A stretch of 64,000 nucleotides of DNA from Neptunomonas qingdaonensis (lineage in GTDB: Bacteria; Pseudomonadota; Gammaproteobacteria; Pseudomonadales; Balneatricaceae): positions 1-64,000 of the forward strand of contig NZ_FOOU01000002.1 of assembly GCF_900113275.1 (NCBI RefSeq), given 5' to 3'. Within the stretch, counting starts at the first letter, position 1, and every line of letters starts with the position of its first letter. Position numbers and translations under genes: made by a program. The notes beneath the pieces are model-generated. The model was not told where the DNA came from and did no database searches. It saw only the letters and a list, made by a program, of their open reading frames with translations. Shown here piece by piece: positions 17,854 to 28,686 of the stretch.

Positions 17854-18450
17854 ATGAAAAAGCTCGCTATGACCGCAGGTTTCGCGCTTGCGATGAGCAT
17901 GTCAGCTGCTGCCCTGGCTCACCCAGTAAACAGCGGTTATGTTACCGACTCAGGTGATACAGTATGGCGCACCGGTTTTGGTGAGTGCTGGCACGCTGGT
18001 AACTGGACACAAGACAAAGCGACTGTTGAAGGTTGTGATGGATACCAGAAAATGGCAGCTGCTGCACCAGCTCCAGCTCCTGCTCCAGCACCAGCAGCAA
18101 TGCCTGCTGACAAAAAATTCGCTGTATTCTTCGATTTCGACAGCGCTGTTGTTGATAGCGTTTCTGACATCGCTAACTACGTTAACGGCTTAGCTGCCGT
18201 AAGCAGCATCCGTTTAATTGGTAACGCTGACTACATCGGTACAAGCGCTTACAACGATGCACTTTCTCGTCGTCGTGCTGAAAACGTTGCTGCTGCTCTT
18301 CGCTCAGCAGGTGTTGATAGCAATGCTATGACTGTAGATGCTTTGGGTGAAACTGCTCCTATCGCACAGTGTTCTGGCCGTGGTGCTGCTTTGATCAGCT
18401 GCCTACGTGCTGACCGTCGTGTAGATGTTCAGATCTCTGGCAAGAAGTAA
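17854..18450 (+). CDS. OmpA-family outer-membrane/periplasmic protein
   Basis: A 198-residue secreted protein. A signal peptide (1-22, cleavage after ALA) leads to a short mature N-region of about 45 residues with two cysteines (GECWHAGNW and EGCDGYQ), then an Ala-Pro repeat hinge, then an OmpA-like peptidoglycan-binding domain (VFFDFDSAVV, NADYIGTSAYNDALSRRRAENV, DRRVDVQISGKK). There is no beta-barrel, so it is unlike full OmpA or OprF. Codon use is biased towards a few preferred codons, suggesting strong expression. A rho-independent terminator follows at once. Confidence 0.88.
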   Translation: MKKLAMTAGFALAMSMSAAALAHPVNSGYVTDSGDTVWRTGFGECWHAGNWTQDKATVEGCDGYQKMAAAAPAPAPAPAPAAMPADKKFAVFFDFDSAVVDSVSDIANYVNGLAAVSSIRLIGNADYIGTSAYNDALSRRRAENVAAALRSAGVDSNAMTVDALGETAPIAQCSGRGAALISCLRADRRVDVQISGKK

Positions 18451-18470
18451 TTCTTCTTTGCTTGCAAGAA

Positions 18471-18499
18471 AAGGCTGACCATGTGTCGGCCTTTTTTTT
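18471..18499 (+). terminator. Terminator of the OmpA-like gene
   Basis: AAGGCTGAC (18471-18479) pairs with GTCGGCCTT (18485-18493) through one mismatch across a 5-base loop and runs into a tract of eight Ts. Confidence 0.8.
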
Positions 18500-18536
18500 A
18501 ACTCTCTTTTAACACTCATTTTTAGCAGGTCATTTT

Positions 18537-18971
18537 ATGCGAGTATTTAGCACTCTCTTACTGATAACCAGTCTATTATTGAGCTCAACCGGCTACTCAG
18601 AACAACAGTACAACGATCAAAAAGTTGTTTATCACATGAATTATCATGACGAGAGCCGTATTTCAGAAACAATGACCAATATCGCAAACCACATTCAAGC
18701 CGTAGGTGAAGAGCATATTGAGATAAAAGTTGTCGTTCACGGACAGGCTATTGAGTACTTTATGGATGCCGTTAAGGACCAGGCCAAACAGATTAGTATC
18801 GACTCACTGCGTCTTAGTGATGTTCAATTTATTATTTGCGGCAATACACTGGACGGCTATAAGGTTACTCGCGAAGATCTTTATGATGTCGAAGAGGAAG
18901 ATGTTGTTCAGGCCGGCTTACCGACCATCATCGATTTGCAACAGAAAGGCTATATTTACGTACGCCCATGA
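18537..18971 (+). CDS. Secreted DsrE/DsrF-like protein
   Basis: 144 residues with a signal peptide (about 1-21, ending TGYSEQ) and a DsrE-like fold: KVVYHMNYHDESRISETMTNIANHI, IKVVVHGQAIEYF and VQFIICGNTL. The single mature-region cysteine in FIICGNTL sits where DsrE-type sulfur carriers keep their active cysteine. The signal peptide places it in the periplasm. It overlaps the following rhodanese gene by four bases, suggesting a joint sulfur-related job, though the exact role is unknown. Confidence 0.83.
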   Translation: MRVFSTLLLITSLLLSSTGYSEQQYNDQKVVYHMNYHDESRISETMTNIANHIQAVGEEHIEIKVVVHGQAIEYFMDAVKDQAKQISIDSLRLSDVQFIICGNTLDGYKVTREDLYDVEEEDVVQAGLPTIIDLQQKGYIYVRP

Positions 18972-19312
18972 AAATCACAGACTGGTTATCCTTTACAGCA
19001 GTGCCACAAATATCTGCTGAAACATTAAACACCCAGCTGAGCGAAGAAGGACATAACCTTTTTTTGCTGGATGTACGCAGCCATACCGAATGGAAACTCA
19101 GCCATATTCCTGCAAGCCACTGCATACCTGTTTTCAATATTGATATCTCACAGATACCAAAAGACAGCCGCATTATCTGCATCTGCTTAACCGCTCACCG
19201 AAGCACCCCTATCGTCAGGCAGCTATTACGCCATGGCTATGATGCATACGAACTGACAGGCGGCATGCGCCATTGGTGGAAGCATCACTACCCGACGAAT
19301 AATCACGCATAA
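18968..19312 (+). CDS. Rhodanese-domain protein
   Basis: A 114-residue single-domain rhodanese with LLDVRSHTEWKLSHIPASH and the active-site loop CLTAHRS, so the catalytic cysteine is present, followed by GYDAYELTGGMRHW. No signal peptide is seen, so it should be cytoplasmic. The start overlaps the DsrE-like stop (ATGA), indicating coupled translation. Rhodaneses move sulfane sulfur from donors such as thiosulfate to acceptors; the donor and acceptor here cannot be read from sequence. Confidence 0.87.
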   Translation: MKITDWLSFTAVPQISAETLNTQLSEEGHNLFLLDVRSHTEWKLSHIPASHCIPVFNIDISQIPKDSRIICICLTAHRSTPIVRQLLRHGYDAYELTGGMRHWWKHHYPTNNHA

Positions 19313-19341
19313 AAAAGGCAGCTATCATAGCTGCCTTTTTT
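19311..19341. terminator. Bidirectional terminator between rhodanese gene and purL
   Basis: A perfect 14-bp inverted repeat, AAAAAAGGCAGCTA-TCA-TAGCTGCCTTTTTT, gives a GC stem flanked by A and T tracts on both sides. It can end both convergent genes. Confidence 0.9.
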
Positions 19342-19356
19342 GCACATCAATCTGCG

Positions 19357-22300
19357 CTAGCCCACCCAAACACGTGCATTACGGAACATACGCATCCAGG
19401 CACCATCTTCAGACCATTCATCAGGCGCCCATGAGTTTTGTACCGCTCTGAAAACACGTTCCGGATGCGGCATCATAATCGTGACGCGTCCATCCGCTGT
19501 GGTCAGGCCGGTTATACCATCCGGCGAACCGTTAGGATTCAGTGGATAAGTCTGCGTGACTTTACCGTAGTTATCGACATATTTCAGAGCAACGCTTTCA
19601 GAAGCCTGCAACGCTGCCAGCTGTTCAGCCGAAGCGAACTCCGCATGACCTTCACCATGAGCGATAGCAATCGGCATCCGTGAGCCTTCCATACCCTGCA
19701 AGAAGATGGAGCTGCTTTTCTGCACTTCCACCGTAGCAACACGTGCTTCAAACTGCTCAGACATATTACGTACAAAATGCGGCCATAAATCAGCACCCGG
19801 AATAAGTTCATGCAAGTTTGATAACATCTGACAACCGTTACACACTCCAAGCGTAAAGGTATCTTTACGTTCGAAGAATGCACTGAACTGCTCACGTGCA
19901 CGCTGATTAAACAGGATAGACTTAGCCCAGCCTTCACCAGCACCTAACACGTCACCGTAGGAGAAACCTCCACAAGCAACCAAGCCCTTGAACGCATCCA
20001 AAGCAATACGTCCTTCCAGTATGTCACTCATATGCACATCGACTGCAGCGAATCCGGCACGATCAAACGCAGCGGCCATTTCAATCTGACCATTCACTCC
20101 CTGCTCGCGCAGAATAGCAACGCGCGGACGCTCACCGGATGCAATTAATACAGCGGCAACATCGTCGTTGACATCATATGTCAGCGATACCTGAATACCC
20201 GGATCTTCCTTATCCAGCACACGCTCAAATTCCTGCTCTGCACAGGCTGAGTTATCACGCATCGCCTGGATACGGTAAGAAGTTTCAGACCACCAGCGCT
20301 GCAATTGCACGCGCGATGCACAATAGATTTCGTCTTCATCAAAGTGCAGGCGTACCTCATCGTCCTGATTGGTTGAGCCAATCACCATGACAACATCACC
20401 TAAGCCTGCCGCATTCAACTCCACCAATACCTGCTCGGTATTTTCACGCTTAACCTGGATCACCGCACCCAGCTCTTCATTAAACAGCGCTGCCAGCCAT
20501 TCTGACTGATCCTGTGCAATCATATCCAGATTAACATCGATCCCGACATGTCCGGCAAATGACATTTCAGTAATGGTCGCCAGCAAGCCACCATCCGAAC
20601 GGTCATGATAAGCTAACAGCAAACCTAAATTATTTAATTCCTGAATAGCCGCAAAGTAGGTCGCTAACTGCTGTGCATCATCAACATCAGGTACGCTGGT
20701 ACCCACTTTGTTATACACCTGAGCTAATGCGGATAAACCCAAGCGGTTTTTACCATTCCCTAAGTCCAGCAAAATAAGATCTGTTTCACCCTGATCTGCA
20801 CGCAGCTGAGGCGTCAACGACTTACGCGCATCCGTTACCGGCGCGAAACCGGAGATAATCAATGACAATGGCGCCGTCACACTTTTATCTTCAGCGCCGT
20901 CTTTCCAGACAGTCCGCATCGACATAGAGTCCTTACCCACCGGAATCGTGATACCCAACTCCGGACACAACTCCATACCGACCGCTTTAACGGTATCGTA
21001 AAGCTTTTCATCCTCACCCGGATGACCTGCTGCACACATCCAGTTAGCTGACAATTTCACATCAGAAATATCAGCAATCGGGGCTGCTGCAATATTGGTC
21101 AGCACCTCACCAATGGCCATTCTTCCTGAAGCAGCGGCATCGATCAGCGCTAACGGGGTACGCTCACCCATCGCCATTGCTTCACCCGCATAGGTATCGT
21201 AAGCCGAGGTAGTGACAGCACAATCTGCAACAGGCACCTGCCAGGGACCGACCATCTGATCACGCGCGACTTGCCCGGTAATGGAGCGGTCACCGATCGT
21301 AATCAGGAATGATTTTGAAGCGACGGCCGGGAATTTCAACACCCGCTCAATCGCTTCTTCCAGCTTAATCTCAGCCGTATCAAATTCGGGTAATGCATAC
21401 TCGATACGCTCAACCGAACGGTGCATTTTTGGCGGCTTGCCAAACAATACACTCATCGGCAGATCAACCGGCTTATTCTGAAAGTGAGTATCACCTAAGG
21501 TTAGATGATGCTCTTCTGTCGCATCACCCACCACGGCATATGGACAACGCTCACGTGCACACAAGGCCTCAAAACGCGGCATATCTTCCGGTTTAACTGC
21601 CAGCACATAACGCTCTTGCGCTTCATTACACCAGATCTCCAGTGGAGACATTCCCGGCTCATCATTATTCACACTGCGCAGTTCAAAATGACCGCCGCAG
21701 CCACCATCTTTTACCAGCTCGGGGAAGGCGTTAGATAAACCACCGGCACCTACATCGTGGATAAAGGCGATCGGATTATTATCGCCCTGCTGCCAGCAGC
21801 GATCGATAACTTCCTGACAACGACGTTCTAATTCGGGATTGTCGCGCTGAACTGACGCAAAATCTAAATTTTCAGAAGAGGTACCGGATGACATAGATGA
21901 AGCCGCACCGCCCCCCAAACCAATCAACATCGCAGGGCCACCCAGACAGATGAGCTTAGCGCCCACGCTGATCTGACCTTTATCAACATGCCCGGCACGA
22001 ATATTACCCATACCACCGGCGATCATGATGGGTTTATGATAACCGCGCACCTCTTCACCCGCGGCACCATTCACTTTTTGCTCAAAGGTGCGGAAGTAGC
22101 CGGCGAGGTTCGGTCGACCAAACTCATTATTAAAGGCCGCGCCACCGATAGGCCCTTCAAGCATAATATCCAACGCGGAAACAATACGGCCAGGCTTGCC
22201 ATATTGAGACTCCCACGGCTGGCCGAACCCCGGAATATTCAGATCGGATACGGTAAAACCAGACAGTCCGGCTTTCGGCTTGCCACCTTTACCGGTAGCC

Positions 22301-23259
22301 CCTTCATCACGAATCTCACCGCCTGAGCCGGTTGCCGCGCCTGGATGTGGCGCAATAGCCGTTGGGTGATTGTGTGTTTCAACTTTAATCAGGATATGAA
22401 TATCTTCCTGATTAGCAGAGTATTCGGCAGTCACCGGATCAGGGAAGAAACGCCCTGCCTTACTGCCGGCGATAACCGCCGCATTATCCGAATAAGCCGA
22501 CAGCACATTTTCGCCACCCAGCTCATTGGTATTGCGTATCATTGAAAATAGCGATTTATCCTGCGCTTCACCATCGATATCCCAGGATGCATTAAATATT
22601 TTATGGCGGCAGTGTTCAGAGTTTGCCTGCGCAAACATCATCAACTCGACGTCTGACGGGTCACGCTGCAACCCGGTAAAGCTCTCCAGCAGATAATCAA
22701 TTTCATCTTCAGCTAACGCCAGCCCCAGGTCCTGATTTGCTCTTACTAAAGCGGCACGCCCCTCTTTTTGCAGACTAATAGTGTTAAGCGGCTTAGGCTC
22801 GGTATGTACAAACAACGAATCTGCAGCCTCTAAGTTCAGTAAAACACGCTCAACCATACGGTCATGCAGCAGCGCAGAAACCGCTGACTGTTGTTCAGCA
22901 GTCAACTCAACAGAGGAACTTACAAAATATGCAATCCCTCTTTCTAAACGTTTCGTTTTGCTTAAACCACAATTTCTGGCAATATCAGTTGCCTTGCTTG
23001 ACCAAGGTGAAATAGTACCGGCACGAGGAACAACCAGCTGTAACAATCCTGCTGGTTCTTTAACCTCGGCTTTAGGGCCATAATGAAGGATACGAGACAG
23101 CACTTGCTGTTCATCGTCAGTCAATCCTTCAGAGGTATCGGCAAAGTGATAGAATTCACCATAAACAGCTGTGATAGCAGAGACTTCACTCTGCAAAGCA
23201 GCTAAAAGTTTATCGTGACGGAAGGCAGAAAGAGCAGGTGCTCCACGCATTACTAGCAT
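19357..23259 (-). CDS. purL: Phosphoribosylformylglycinamidine synthase
   Basis: The large single-chain PurL (1300 residues) makes FGAM from FGAR, glutamine and ATP, the fourth step of purine synthesis. The start [14 protein letters not shown] is typical. It has the N-terminal PurS-like domain, two AIR-synthase-like halves (for example [20 protein letters not shown]) and a C-terminal glutaminase domain with [18 protein letters not shown], nucleophile Cys in LGVCNGCQM and [10 protein letters not shown]. It is monocistronic and divergent from mltF. No purine riboswitch or clear PurR box was found upstream. Confidence 0.97.
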   Translation of the reverse strand: MLVMRGAPALSAFRHDKLLAALQSEVSAITAVYGEFYHFADTSEGLTDDEQQVLSRILHYGPKAEVKEPAGLLQLVVPRAGTISPWSSKATDIARNCGLSKTKRLERGIAYFVSSSVELTAEQQSAVSALLHDRMVERVLLNLEAADSLFVHTEPKPLNTISLQKEGRAALVRANQDLGLALAEDEIDYLLESFTGLQRDPSDVELMMFAQANSEHCRHKIFNASWDIDGEAQDKSLFSMIRNTNELGGENVLSAYSDNAAVIAGSKAGRFFPDPVTAEYSANQEDIHILIKVETHNHPTAIAPHPGAATGSGGEIRDEGATGKGGKPKAGLSGFTVSDLNIPGFGQPWESQYGKPGRIVSALDIMLEGPIGGAAFNNEFGRPNLAGYFRTFEQKVNGAAGEEVRGYHKPIMIAGGMGNIRAGHVDKGQISVGAKLICLGGPAMLIGLGGGAASSMSSGTSSENLDFASVQRDNPELERRCQEVIDRCWQQGDNNPIAFIHDVGAGGLSNAFPELVKDGGCGGHFELRSVNNDEPGMSPLEIWCNEAQERYVLAVKPEDMPRFEALCARERCPYAVVGDATEEHHLTLGDTHFQNKPVDLPMSVLFGKPPKMHRSVERIEYALPEFDTAEIKLEEAIERVLKFPAVASKSFLITIGDRSITGQVARDQMVGPWQVPVADCAVTTSAYDTYAGEAMAMGERTPLALIDAAASGRMAIGEVLTNIAAAPIADISDVKLSANWMCAAGHPGEDEKLYDTVKAVGMELCPELGITIPVGKDSMSMRTVWKDGAEDKSVTAPLSLIISGFAPVTDARKSLTPQLRADQGETDLILLDLGNGKNRLGLSALAQVYNKVGTSVPDVDDAQQLATYFAAIQELNNLGLLLAYHDRSDGGLLATITEMSFAGHVGIDVNLDMIAQDQSEWLAALFNEELGAVIQVKRENTEQVLVELNAAGLGDVVMVIGSTNQDDEVRLHFDEDEIYCASRVQLQRWWSETSYRIQAMRDNSACAEQEFERVLDKEDPGIQVSLTYDVNDDVAAVLIASGERPRVAILREQGVNGQIEMAAAFDRAGFAAVDVHMSDILEGRIALDAFKGLVACGGFSYGDVLGAGEGWAKSILFNQRAREQFSAFFERKDTFTLGVCNGCQMLSNLHELIPGADLWPHFVRNMSEQFEARVATVEVQKSSSIFLQGMEGSRMPIAIAHGEGHAEFASAEQLAALQASESVALKYVDNYGKVTQTYPLNPNGSPDGITGLTTADGRVTIMMPHPERVFRAVQNSWAPDEWSEDGAWMRMFRNARVWVG

Positions 23260-23354
23260 GTTGATCTCGAGCCTCTTAAATGAGCCAAAACAGACAGGAA
23301 AAGTAAGCGGGCATTTTACCTGAATCTAGCGCTCAAGTACCAGAAAAGGTCCTT

Positions 23355-24842
23355 ATGTTATTTAACTTACGCAGAAAAAGAGATGTTTTACACTTACTGA
23401 CGATCCTTGTGATCATCAGTTTGCCTGCGTTGGTCAGTTACAATTCCATTTCTCAGCTTGAAGTCATTAAGATGAATGGCAGCCTCAGAGTCGCTACACG
23501 TAACACACCAAGCGCCTATTATATTGACAAAAGCGGCCCGGCCGGCTTTGAGTACGAGCTAGTCAAAGCCTTTGCCGATGATCTGGACGTCGAGATAGAT
23601 CTGATCGTACCCGACACGATAGAAGGCCTGTTCCAGACCATTAATAAACGCGACGCACACATCGTTGCTGCAGGCATTAATGTTTCAGAAACCCGTCAAA
23701 ACAATTTTGAATTCTCCAGGCCTTATGCCGAAAGCATCTCCACTGTTATTTACCGCCAAACACAAGGCGTACCTGCTCCGACTAATGTCGCCGATCTGAT
23801 CGACAAAAAGACAGTCGTTTTAGCCAACTCGATTCAGGCAGATCAACTCAAAGAGCTTAAAAACCAGCATGCTGATTTGAGCTGGGAAGAGACCAGCGAG
23901 CTTACTAACACCGATATCCTCGACAAAGTTTTTAACAAAGAAGTCGATTACGCCATCGTTGACTCCACCGTCTATGAATCGCAAAGTTCCTTCTACCCGG
24001 GACTCAATAGCGCTTTTACGATCGGTAACCACCAGCCTATCGCCTGGATCATCACCCCAAACCGAGACGGCTCTATTAAGCGCGCTGTTAACAAGTTCCT
24101 TGGCAAAGCTAAAACAAAAGCACTCATCCGCTCTTTAAAAGAAAAATACTTCGGCAAACAAAATCCATTAAATTATTTTGATACTGTTACCTTCAAACAA
24201 GATATGGAAACCTATCTTCCGTCGTTAGAGCAGTATTTTTATATGGCCGAACAAGAAACTGATATCGACTGGATGCTACTGGCGGCCGTTGCCTACCAGG
24301 AGTCTCATTGGAAAGCGGATGCCGTATCACCCACAGGTGTGAAAGGGATCATGATGCTGACAAACGCCGCCGCTAAAGAAGTTAACGTTATGGATCGTAC
24401 CGACCCCATACAAAGCGTTTTAGGTGGCGCACAATACTTACTTAACGTTAAGGGCAAAATACCTGATCGAATACCAGAACCTGATCATACCTGGTTTGCG
24501 CTGGCTGGTTACAATGTTGGTTTCGGCCATCTGGAAGATGCCAGAATCCTGACCCAACGCGCCGACAAAGATCCCGATAAATGGGATGATGTCAGGGAGT
24601 TCTTACCACTGCTCTCCAAAAAGAAATACTTTTCAACCGTCAAATATGGCTATGCCCGCGGACAGGAACCCGTCCAGTATGTCGATAATATCAAAAAATA
24701 CATTGAATTATTAGAATGGGAAAAGCAGATTCAACAGATAAGGAAGGCACGGGACGCCTCTATTCGCGCTATAGAAGAAGAGAAAGAAAAAGCCACACCT
24801 TCTACTATCACTGAAATAAAAAACATACCTGCAACGCTATAA
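23355..24842 (+). CDS. mltF: Membrane-bound lytic murein transglycosylase F
   Basis: MltF cleaves the glycan strands of peptidoglycan to 1,6-anhydro products at the outer membrane. The 495 residues comprise an N-terminal hydrophobic export signal (about 11-30), a periplasmic solute-binding-like domain (about 40-270) that regulates activity, and a C-terminal SLT domain with the catalytic glutamate in AYQESHWKADAVSPTGVKG and the family motif AGYNVGFGHLEDA. No lipobox is obvious. The last six bases overlap the convergent tadA gene. It follows purL divergently, as in E. coli and Pseudomonas. Confidence 0.95.
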   Translation: MLFNLRRKRDVLHLLTILVIISLPALVSYNSISQLEVIKMNGSLRVATRNTPSAYYIDKSGPAGFEYELVKAFADDLDVEIDLIVPDTIEGLFQTINKRDAHIVAAGINVSETRQNNFEFSRPYAESISTVIYRQTQGVPAPTNVADLIDKKTVVLANSIQADQLKELKNQHADLSWEETSELTNTDILDKVFNKEVDYAIVDSTVYESQSSFYPGLNSAFTIGNHQPIAWIITPNRDGSIKRAVNKFLGKAKTKALIRSLKEKYFGKQNPLNYFDTVTFKQDMETYLPSLEQYFYMAEQETDIDWMLLAAVAYQESHWKADAVSPTGVKGIMMLTNAAAKEVNVMDRTDPIQSVLGGAQYLLNVKGKIPDRIPEPDHTWFALAGYNVGFGHLEDARILTQRADKDPDKWDDVREFLPLLSKKKYFSTVKYGYARGQEPVQYVDNIKKYIELLEWEKQIQQIRKARDASIRAIEEEKEKATPSTITEIKNIPATL

Positions 24843-25322
24843 TTCTTCGTTTTTATCACGGCGTTTTTGCTCACGCCGCTGCTTAAAGAACTGACTTAGT
24901 TTTGCGCTACAAGTATCCGACAAAATACCCGCTGTATACTCTACCTGATGATTCAGCCACGGCTGCTGCAAGAAAGACTGACGACTAACAATCACGCCAG
25001 CTTTTGGCTCATACGCACCAAAAATCACTCGCCTGACCCGCGCATGCACCATCGCCCCTGCGCACATCGAACAGGGTTCGAGGGTCACATACAGATCAGC
25101 ATTCACCACCCGGTAGTTGCCCACATTCGCGGCGGCATCACGTAGCGCCATAATCTCAGCATGCGCTGTCGGATCATTTTTACTGATCGGCTGGTTCCAG
25201 CCACGCCCGATAATTTCCCCTTCCAACACCACCACAGCGCCCACCGGCACTTCACCCAGCTCCGCGGCACGATCTGCCAACAGCAGCGCCTCTGACATCC
25301 AGTCCTGATCTGTTTTTTCCAC
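24837..25322 (-). CDS. tadA: tRNA-specific adenosine deaminase
   Basis: TadA deaminates A34 to inosine in the arginine tRNA anticodon, letting one tRNA read several codons. The zinc and proton-shuttle residues are present: HAE in DPTAHAEIMAL and PCSMC in LEPCSMCAGAMVHARV. EVPVGAVVV precedes them as usual. The start is GTG; no ATG lies earlier in frame. At 161 residues with a basic C-terminal helix it is a normal length. Convergent six-base overlap with mltF. Confidence 0.95.
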   Translation of the reverse strand: MEKTDQDWMSEALLLADRAAELGEVPVGAVVVLEGEIIGRGWNQPISKNDPTAHAEIMALRDAAANVGNYRVVNADLYVTLEPCSMCAGAMVHARVRRVIFGAYEPKAGVIVSRQSFLQQPWLNHQVEYTAGILSDTCSAKLSQFFKQRREQKRRDKNEEL

Positions 25323-25340
25323 TTATCTGTCCACATCAAC

Positions 25341-25367
25341 AAAAAAGCCCACCGATGTGAGCTTTTT
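25341..25367 (-). terminator. Terminator after guaA
   Basis: AAAAAGCCCAC (25342-25352) pairs with GTGAGCTTTTT (25357-25367) through one mismatch over a CGAT loop; on the minus strand a run of Ts follows. It ends the gua transcript just before tadA. Confidence 0.75.
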
Positions 25368-25398
25368 AACGTTACCAATTAATTACCAAGGCAGTAAA

Positions 25399-26979
25399 TT
25401 ACTCCCACTCGATTGTCGCCGGCGGCTTACTCGACACATCGTAAGTCACACGCGATACATGAGCGATTTCATTGATAATACGACCCGAGACCGTTTCCAG
25501 CAACTCATACGGAAGGTGTGCCCAGCGTGCTGTCATAAAGTCGATGGTTTCAACCGCACGAATCGCAATCACGTATTCATAACGACGCCCATCGCCGACG
25601 ACACCGACAGATTTCACCGGCAAAAAGACCGCAAATGCCTGGCTGGTTTTGTGATACCAGTCGGCCTTATGCAGCTCTTCGATAAAGATAGCATCCGCTT
25701 CACGCAGGATATCTGCGTATTCTTTTTTCACTTCACCAAGAATACGTACCCCTAAACCCGGGCCTGGGAAAGGATGACGGTAAACCATATCGTATGGCAG
25801 ACCTAACTCAAGACCGATTTTGCGAACCTCATCCTTAAACAACTCACGCAAAGGCTCGACCAAATCCATTTTCATATCATCCGGCAAACCGCCGACATTA
25901 TGGTGGGATTTAATCACATGCGCCTTACCGGTTTTAGCACCCGCTGATTCAATTACATCAGGATAAATAGTCCCTTGCGCCAGGAAGTTAACATCCTTAA
26001 GTTTGGTCGCCTCTTCATCAAACACTTCAATAAAGGCATTACCTATAATTTTGCGCTTCTTCTCAGGGTCATTCTCACCCTTCAAACGACCAAGGAACAG
26101 GTCCGCGCTATCCGCACGAATCACTCTGACACCCATGTTCTTGGCGAACATGTCCATCACCTGATCGCCTTCATGCTTGCGCAACAGACCATTATCCACA
26201 AACACGCAGGTTAACTGATCGCCAATCGCCTTATGCAGCAGTGCAGCAACCACCGAGGAATCAACACCGCCAGAAAGCCCCAACAACACCTTCTGATCAC
26301 CTACCTGAGCGCGTACCTTTTCAATCTGGTCGGCGATAATGTTTTCCGCCGTCCATAGGGATTCTGTCTCACAGATCACGTGTACGAAGCGCTCCAGAAT
26401 GCGCCCGCCCTGCTTAGTATGCGTCACCTCAGGATGAAACTGCAGACCATAAAAATGCTTAGCCGGATGACACATAGCCGCAATCGGCGCTGAATCTGTA
26501 GACGCGATAACACTGAAACCTTCCGGTAACTCAGTCACTTTATCGCCGTGGCTCATCCACACATCCAACAGCAAGGAACCATTGTTCGCGATATGATCTT
26601 CTATCCCTTCCAGCAGGCGACTTGCACTGTCCGACAGGCGCACTTTTGCATAACCGAACTCACGCTGATCAGAGGATTCAACTTTCCCTCCCATCTGCTC
26701 AGCCATCGTCTGCATACCGTAGCAGATACCCAGCACAGGCACGCCCAGTTCAAAAACCAACGCGGGAGCACGTGGAGAATCCTCTTCGGTCACCGACTCA
26801 GGACCACCCGCCAAGATAATGCCATTTGGGTTAAATTCGCGAATCTCTGCTTCTTCCATATCCCAGGCACGGATTTCACAATAAACCCCTATTTCACGTA
26901 CGCGACGTGCGATTAGCTGGGTGTATTGAGATCCGAAATCAAGAATCAGTATGCGTTGCGCGTGAATATCTGTCGTCAT
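25399..26979 (-). CDS. guaA: GMP synthase (glutamine-hydrolysing)
   Basis: Converts XMP to GMP. The N-terminal class I glutaminase has the nucleophile cysteine in [15 protein letters not shown] and the HPEVTHT motif; the ATP-pyrophosphatase domain has the P-loop SGGVDSS, and the C-terminal dimerisation domain ends [16 protein letters not shown] at 26979 is chosen over an upstream GTG because GGAG lies nine bases before it and the resulting 526 residues match the usual length. It follows guaB, separated by a hairpin, in the standard guaBA order. Confidence 0.97.
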   Translation of the reverse strand: MTTDIHAQRILILDFGSQYTQLIARRVREIGVYCEIRAWDMEEAEIREFNPNGIILAGGPESVTEEDSPRAPALVFELGVPVLGICYGMQTMAEQMGGKVESSDQREFGYAKVRLSDSASRLLEGIEDHIANNGSLLLDVWMSHGDKVTELPEGFSVIASTDSAPIAAMCHPAKHFYGLQFHPEVTHTKQGGRILERFVHVICETESLWTAENIIADQIEKVRAQVGDQKVLLGLSGGVDSSVVAALLHKAIGDQLTCVFVDNGLLRKHEGDQVMDMFAKNMGVRVIRADSADLFLGRLKGENDPEKKRKIIGNAFIEVFDEEATKLKDVNFLAQGTIYPDVIESAGAKTGKAHVIKSHHNVGGLPDDMKMDLVEPLRELFKDEVRKIGLELGLPYDMVYRHPFPGPGLGVRILGEVKKEYADILREADAIFIEELHKADWYHKTSQAFAVFLPVKSVGVVGDGRRYEYVIAIRAVETIDFMTARWAHLPYELLETVSGRIINEIAHVSRVTYDVSSKPPATIEWE

Positions 26980-27021
26980 GCTCAGTGGCTCCACCGAATG
27001 GCTGATTAGCAGCCCTTAAAA

Positions 27022-27052
27022 CAAAAAATGGGGCAACCATAGCAGCGCCCCA
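27022..27052 (-). terminator. Hairpin with T-tract between guaB and guaA
   Basis: On the minus strand TGGGGC and GCCCCA (27047-27052 and 27029-27034) form a stem with a 12-base loop followed by TTTTTTGTTTT. It could partly terminate transcription after guaB and so lower guaA relative to guaB. Confidence 0.6.
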
Positions 27053-27072
27053 CTTTATAAAAAAATAGAATT

Positions 27073-28545
<1,473 letters not shown>

Positions 28546-28583
28546 CTAAACAACCTGTTTTTTAGAGAAAATGTAAACGAGAA

Positions 28584-28612
28584 ATTATACAGATTTACCG
28601 CTACCCGGACAA
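28584..28612 (-). promoter_or_regulatory. Sigma-70 promoter of guaB
   Basis: Minus strand: TTGTCC (28612-28607), 17-base spacer, perfect TATAAT (28589-28584). Transcription would begin about 35 bases before the guaB ATG. Confidence 0.72.
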
Positions 28613-28627
28613 TCATATTTACATTTC

Positions 28628-28644
28628 AACGCATGAAATGCGTT
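28628..28644. promoter_or_regulatory. Palindromic candidate operator in the guaB-xseA gap
   Basis: AACGCAT-GAA-ATGCGTT is a perfect 7-bp inverted repeat with a 3-base centre, just upstream of the guaB -35 box. Its position fits a regulator of either divergent gene. It resembles but does not match the E. coli PurR box. Confidence 0.45.
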
Positions 28645-28686
28645 TGCATAATGACTAATCCACAAAGCATCGATTAATATAACGCT

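Noticed and set aside
28628-28644. PurR operator
   Set aside because: The centre and outer bases differ from the known ACGCAAACGTTTGCGT form, so it is kept only as an unnamed palindrome.
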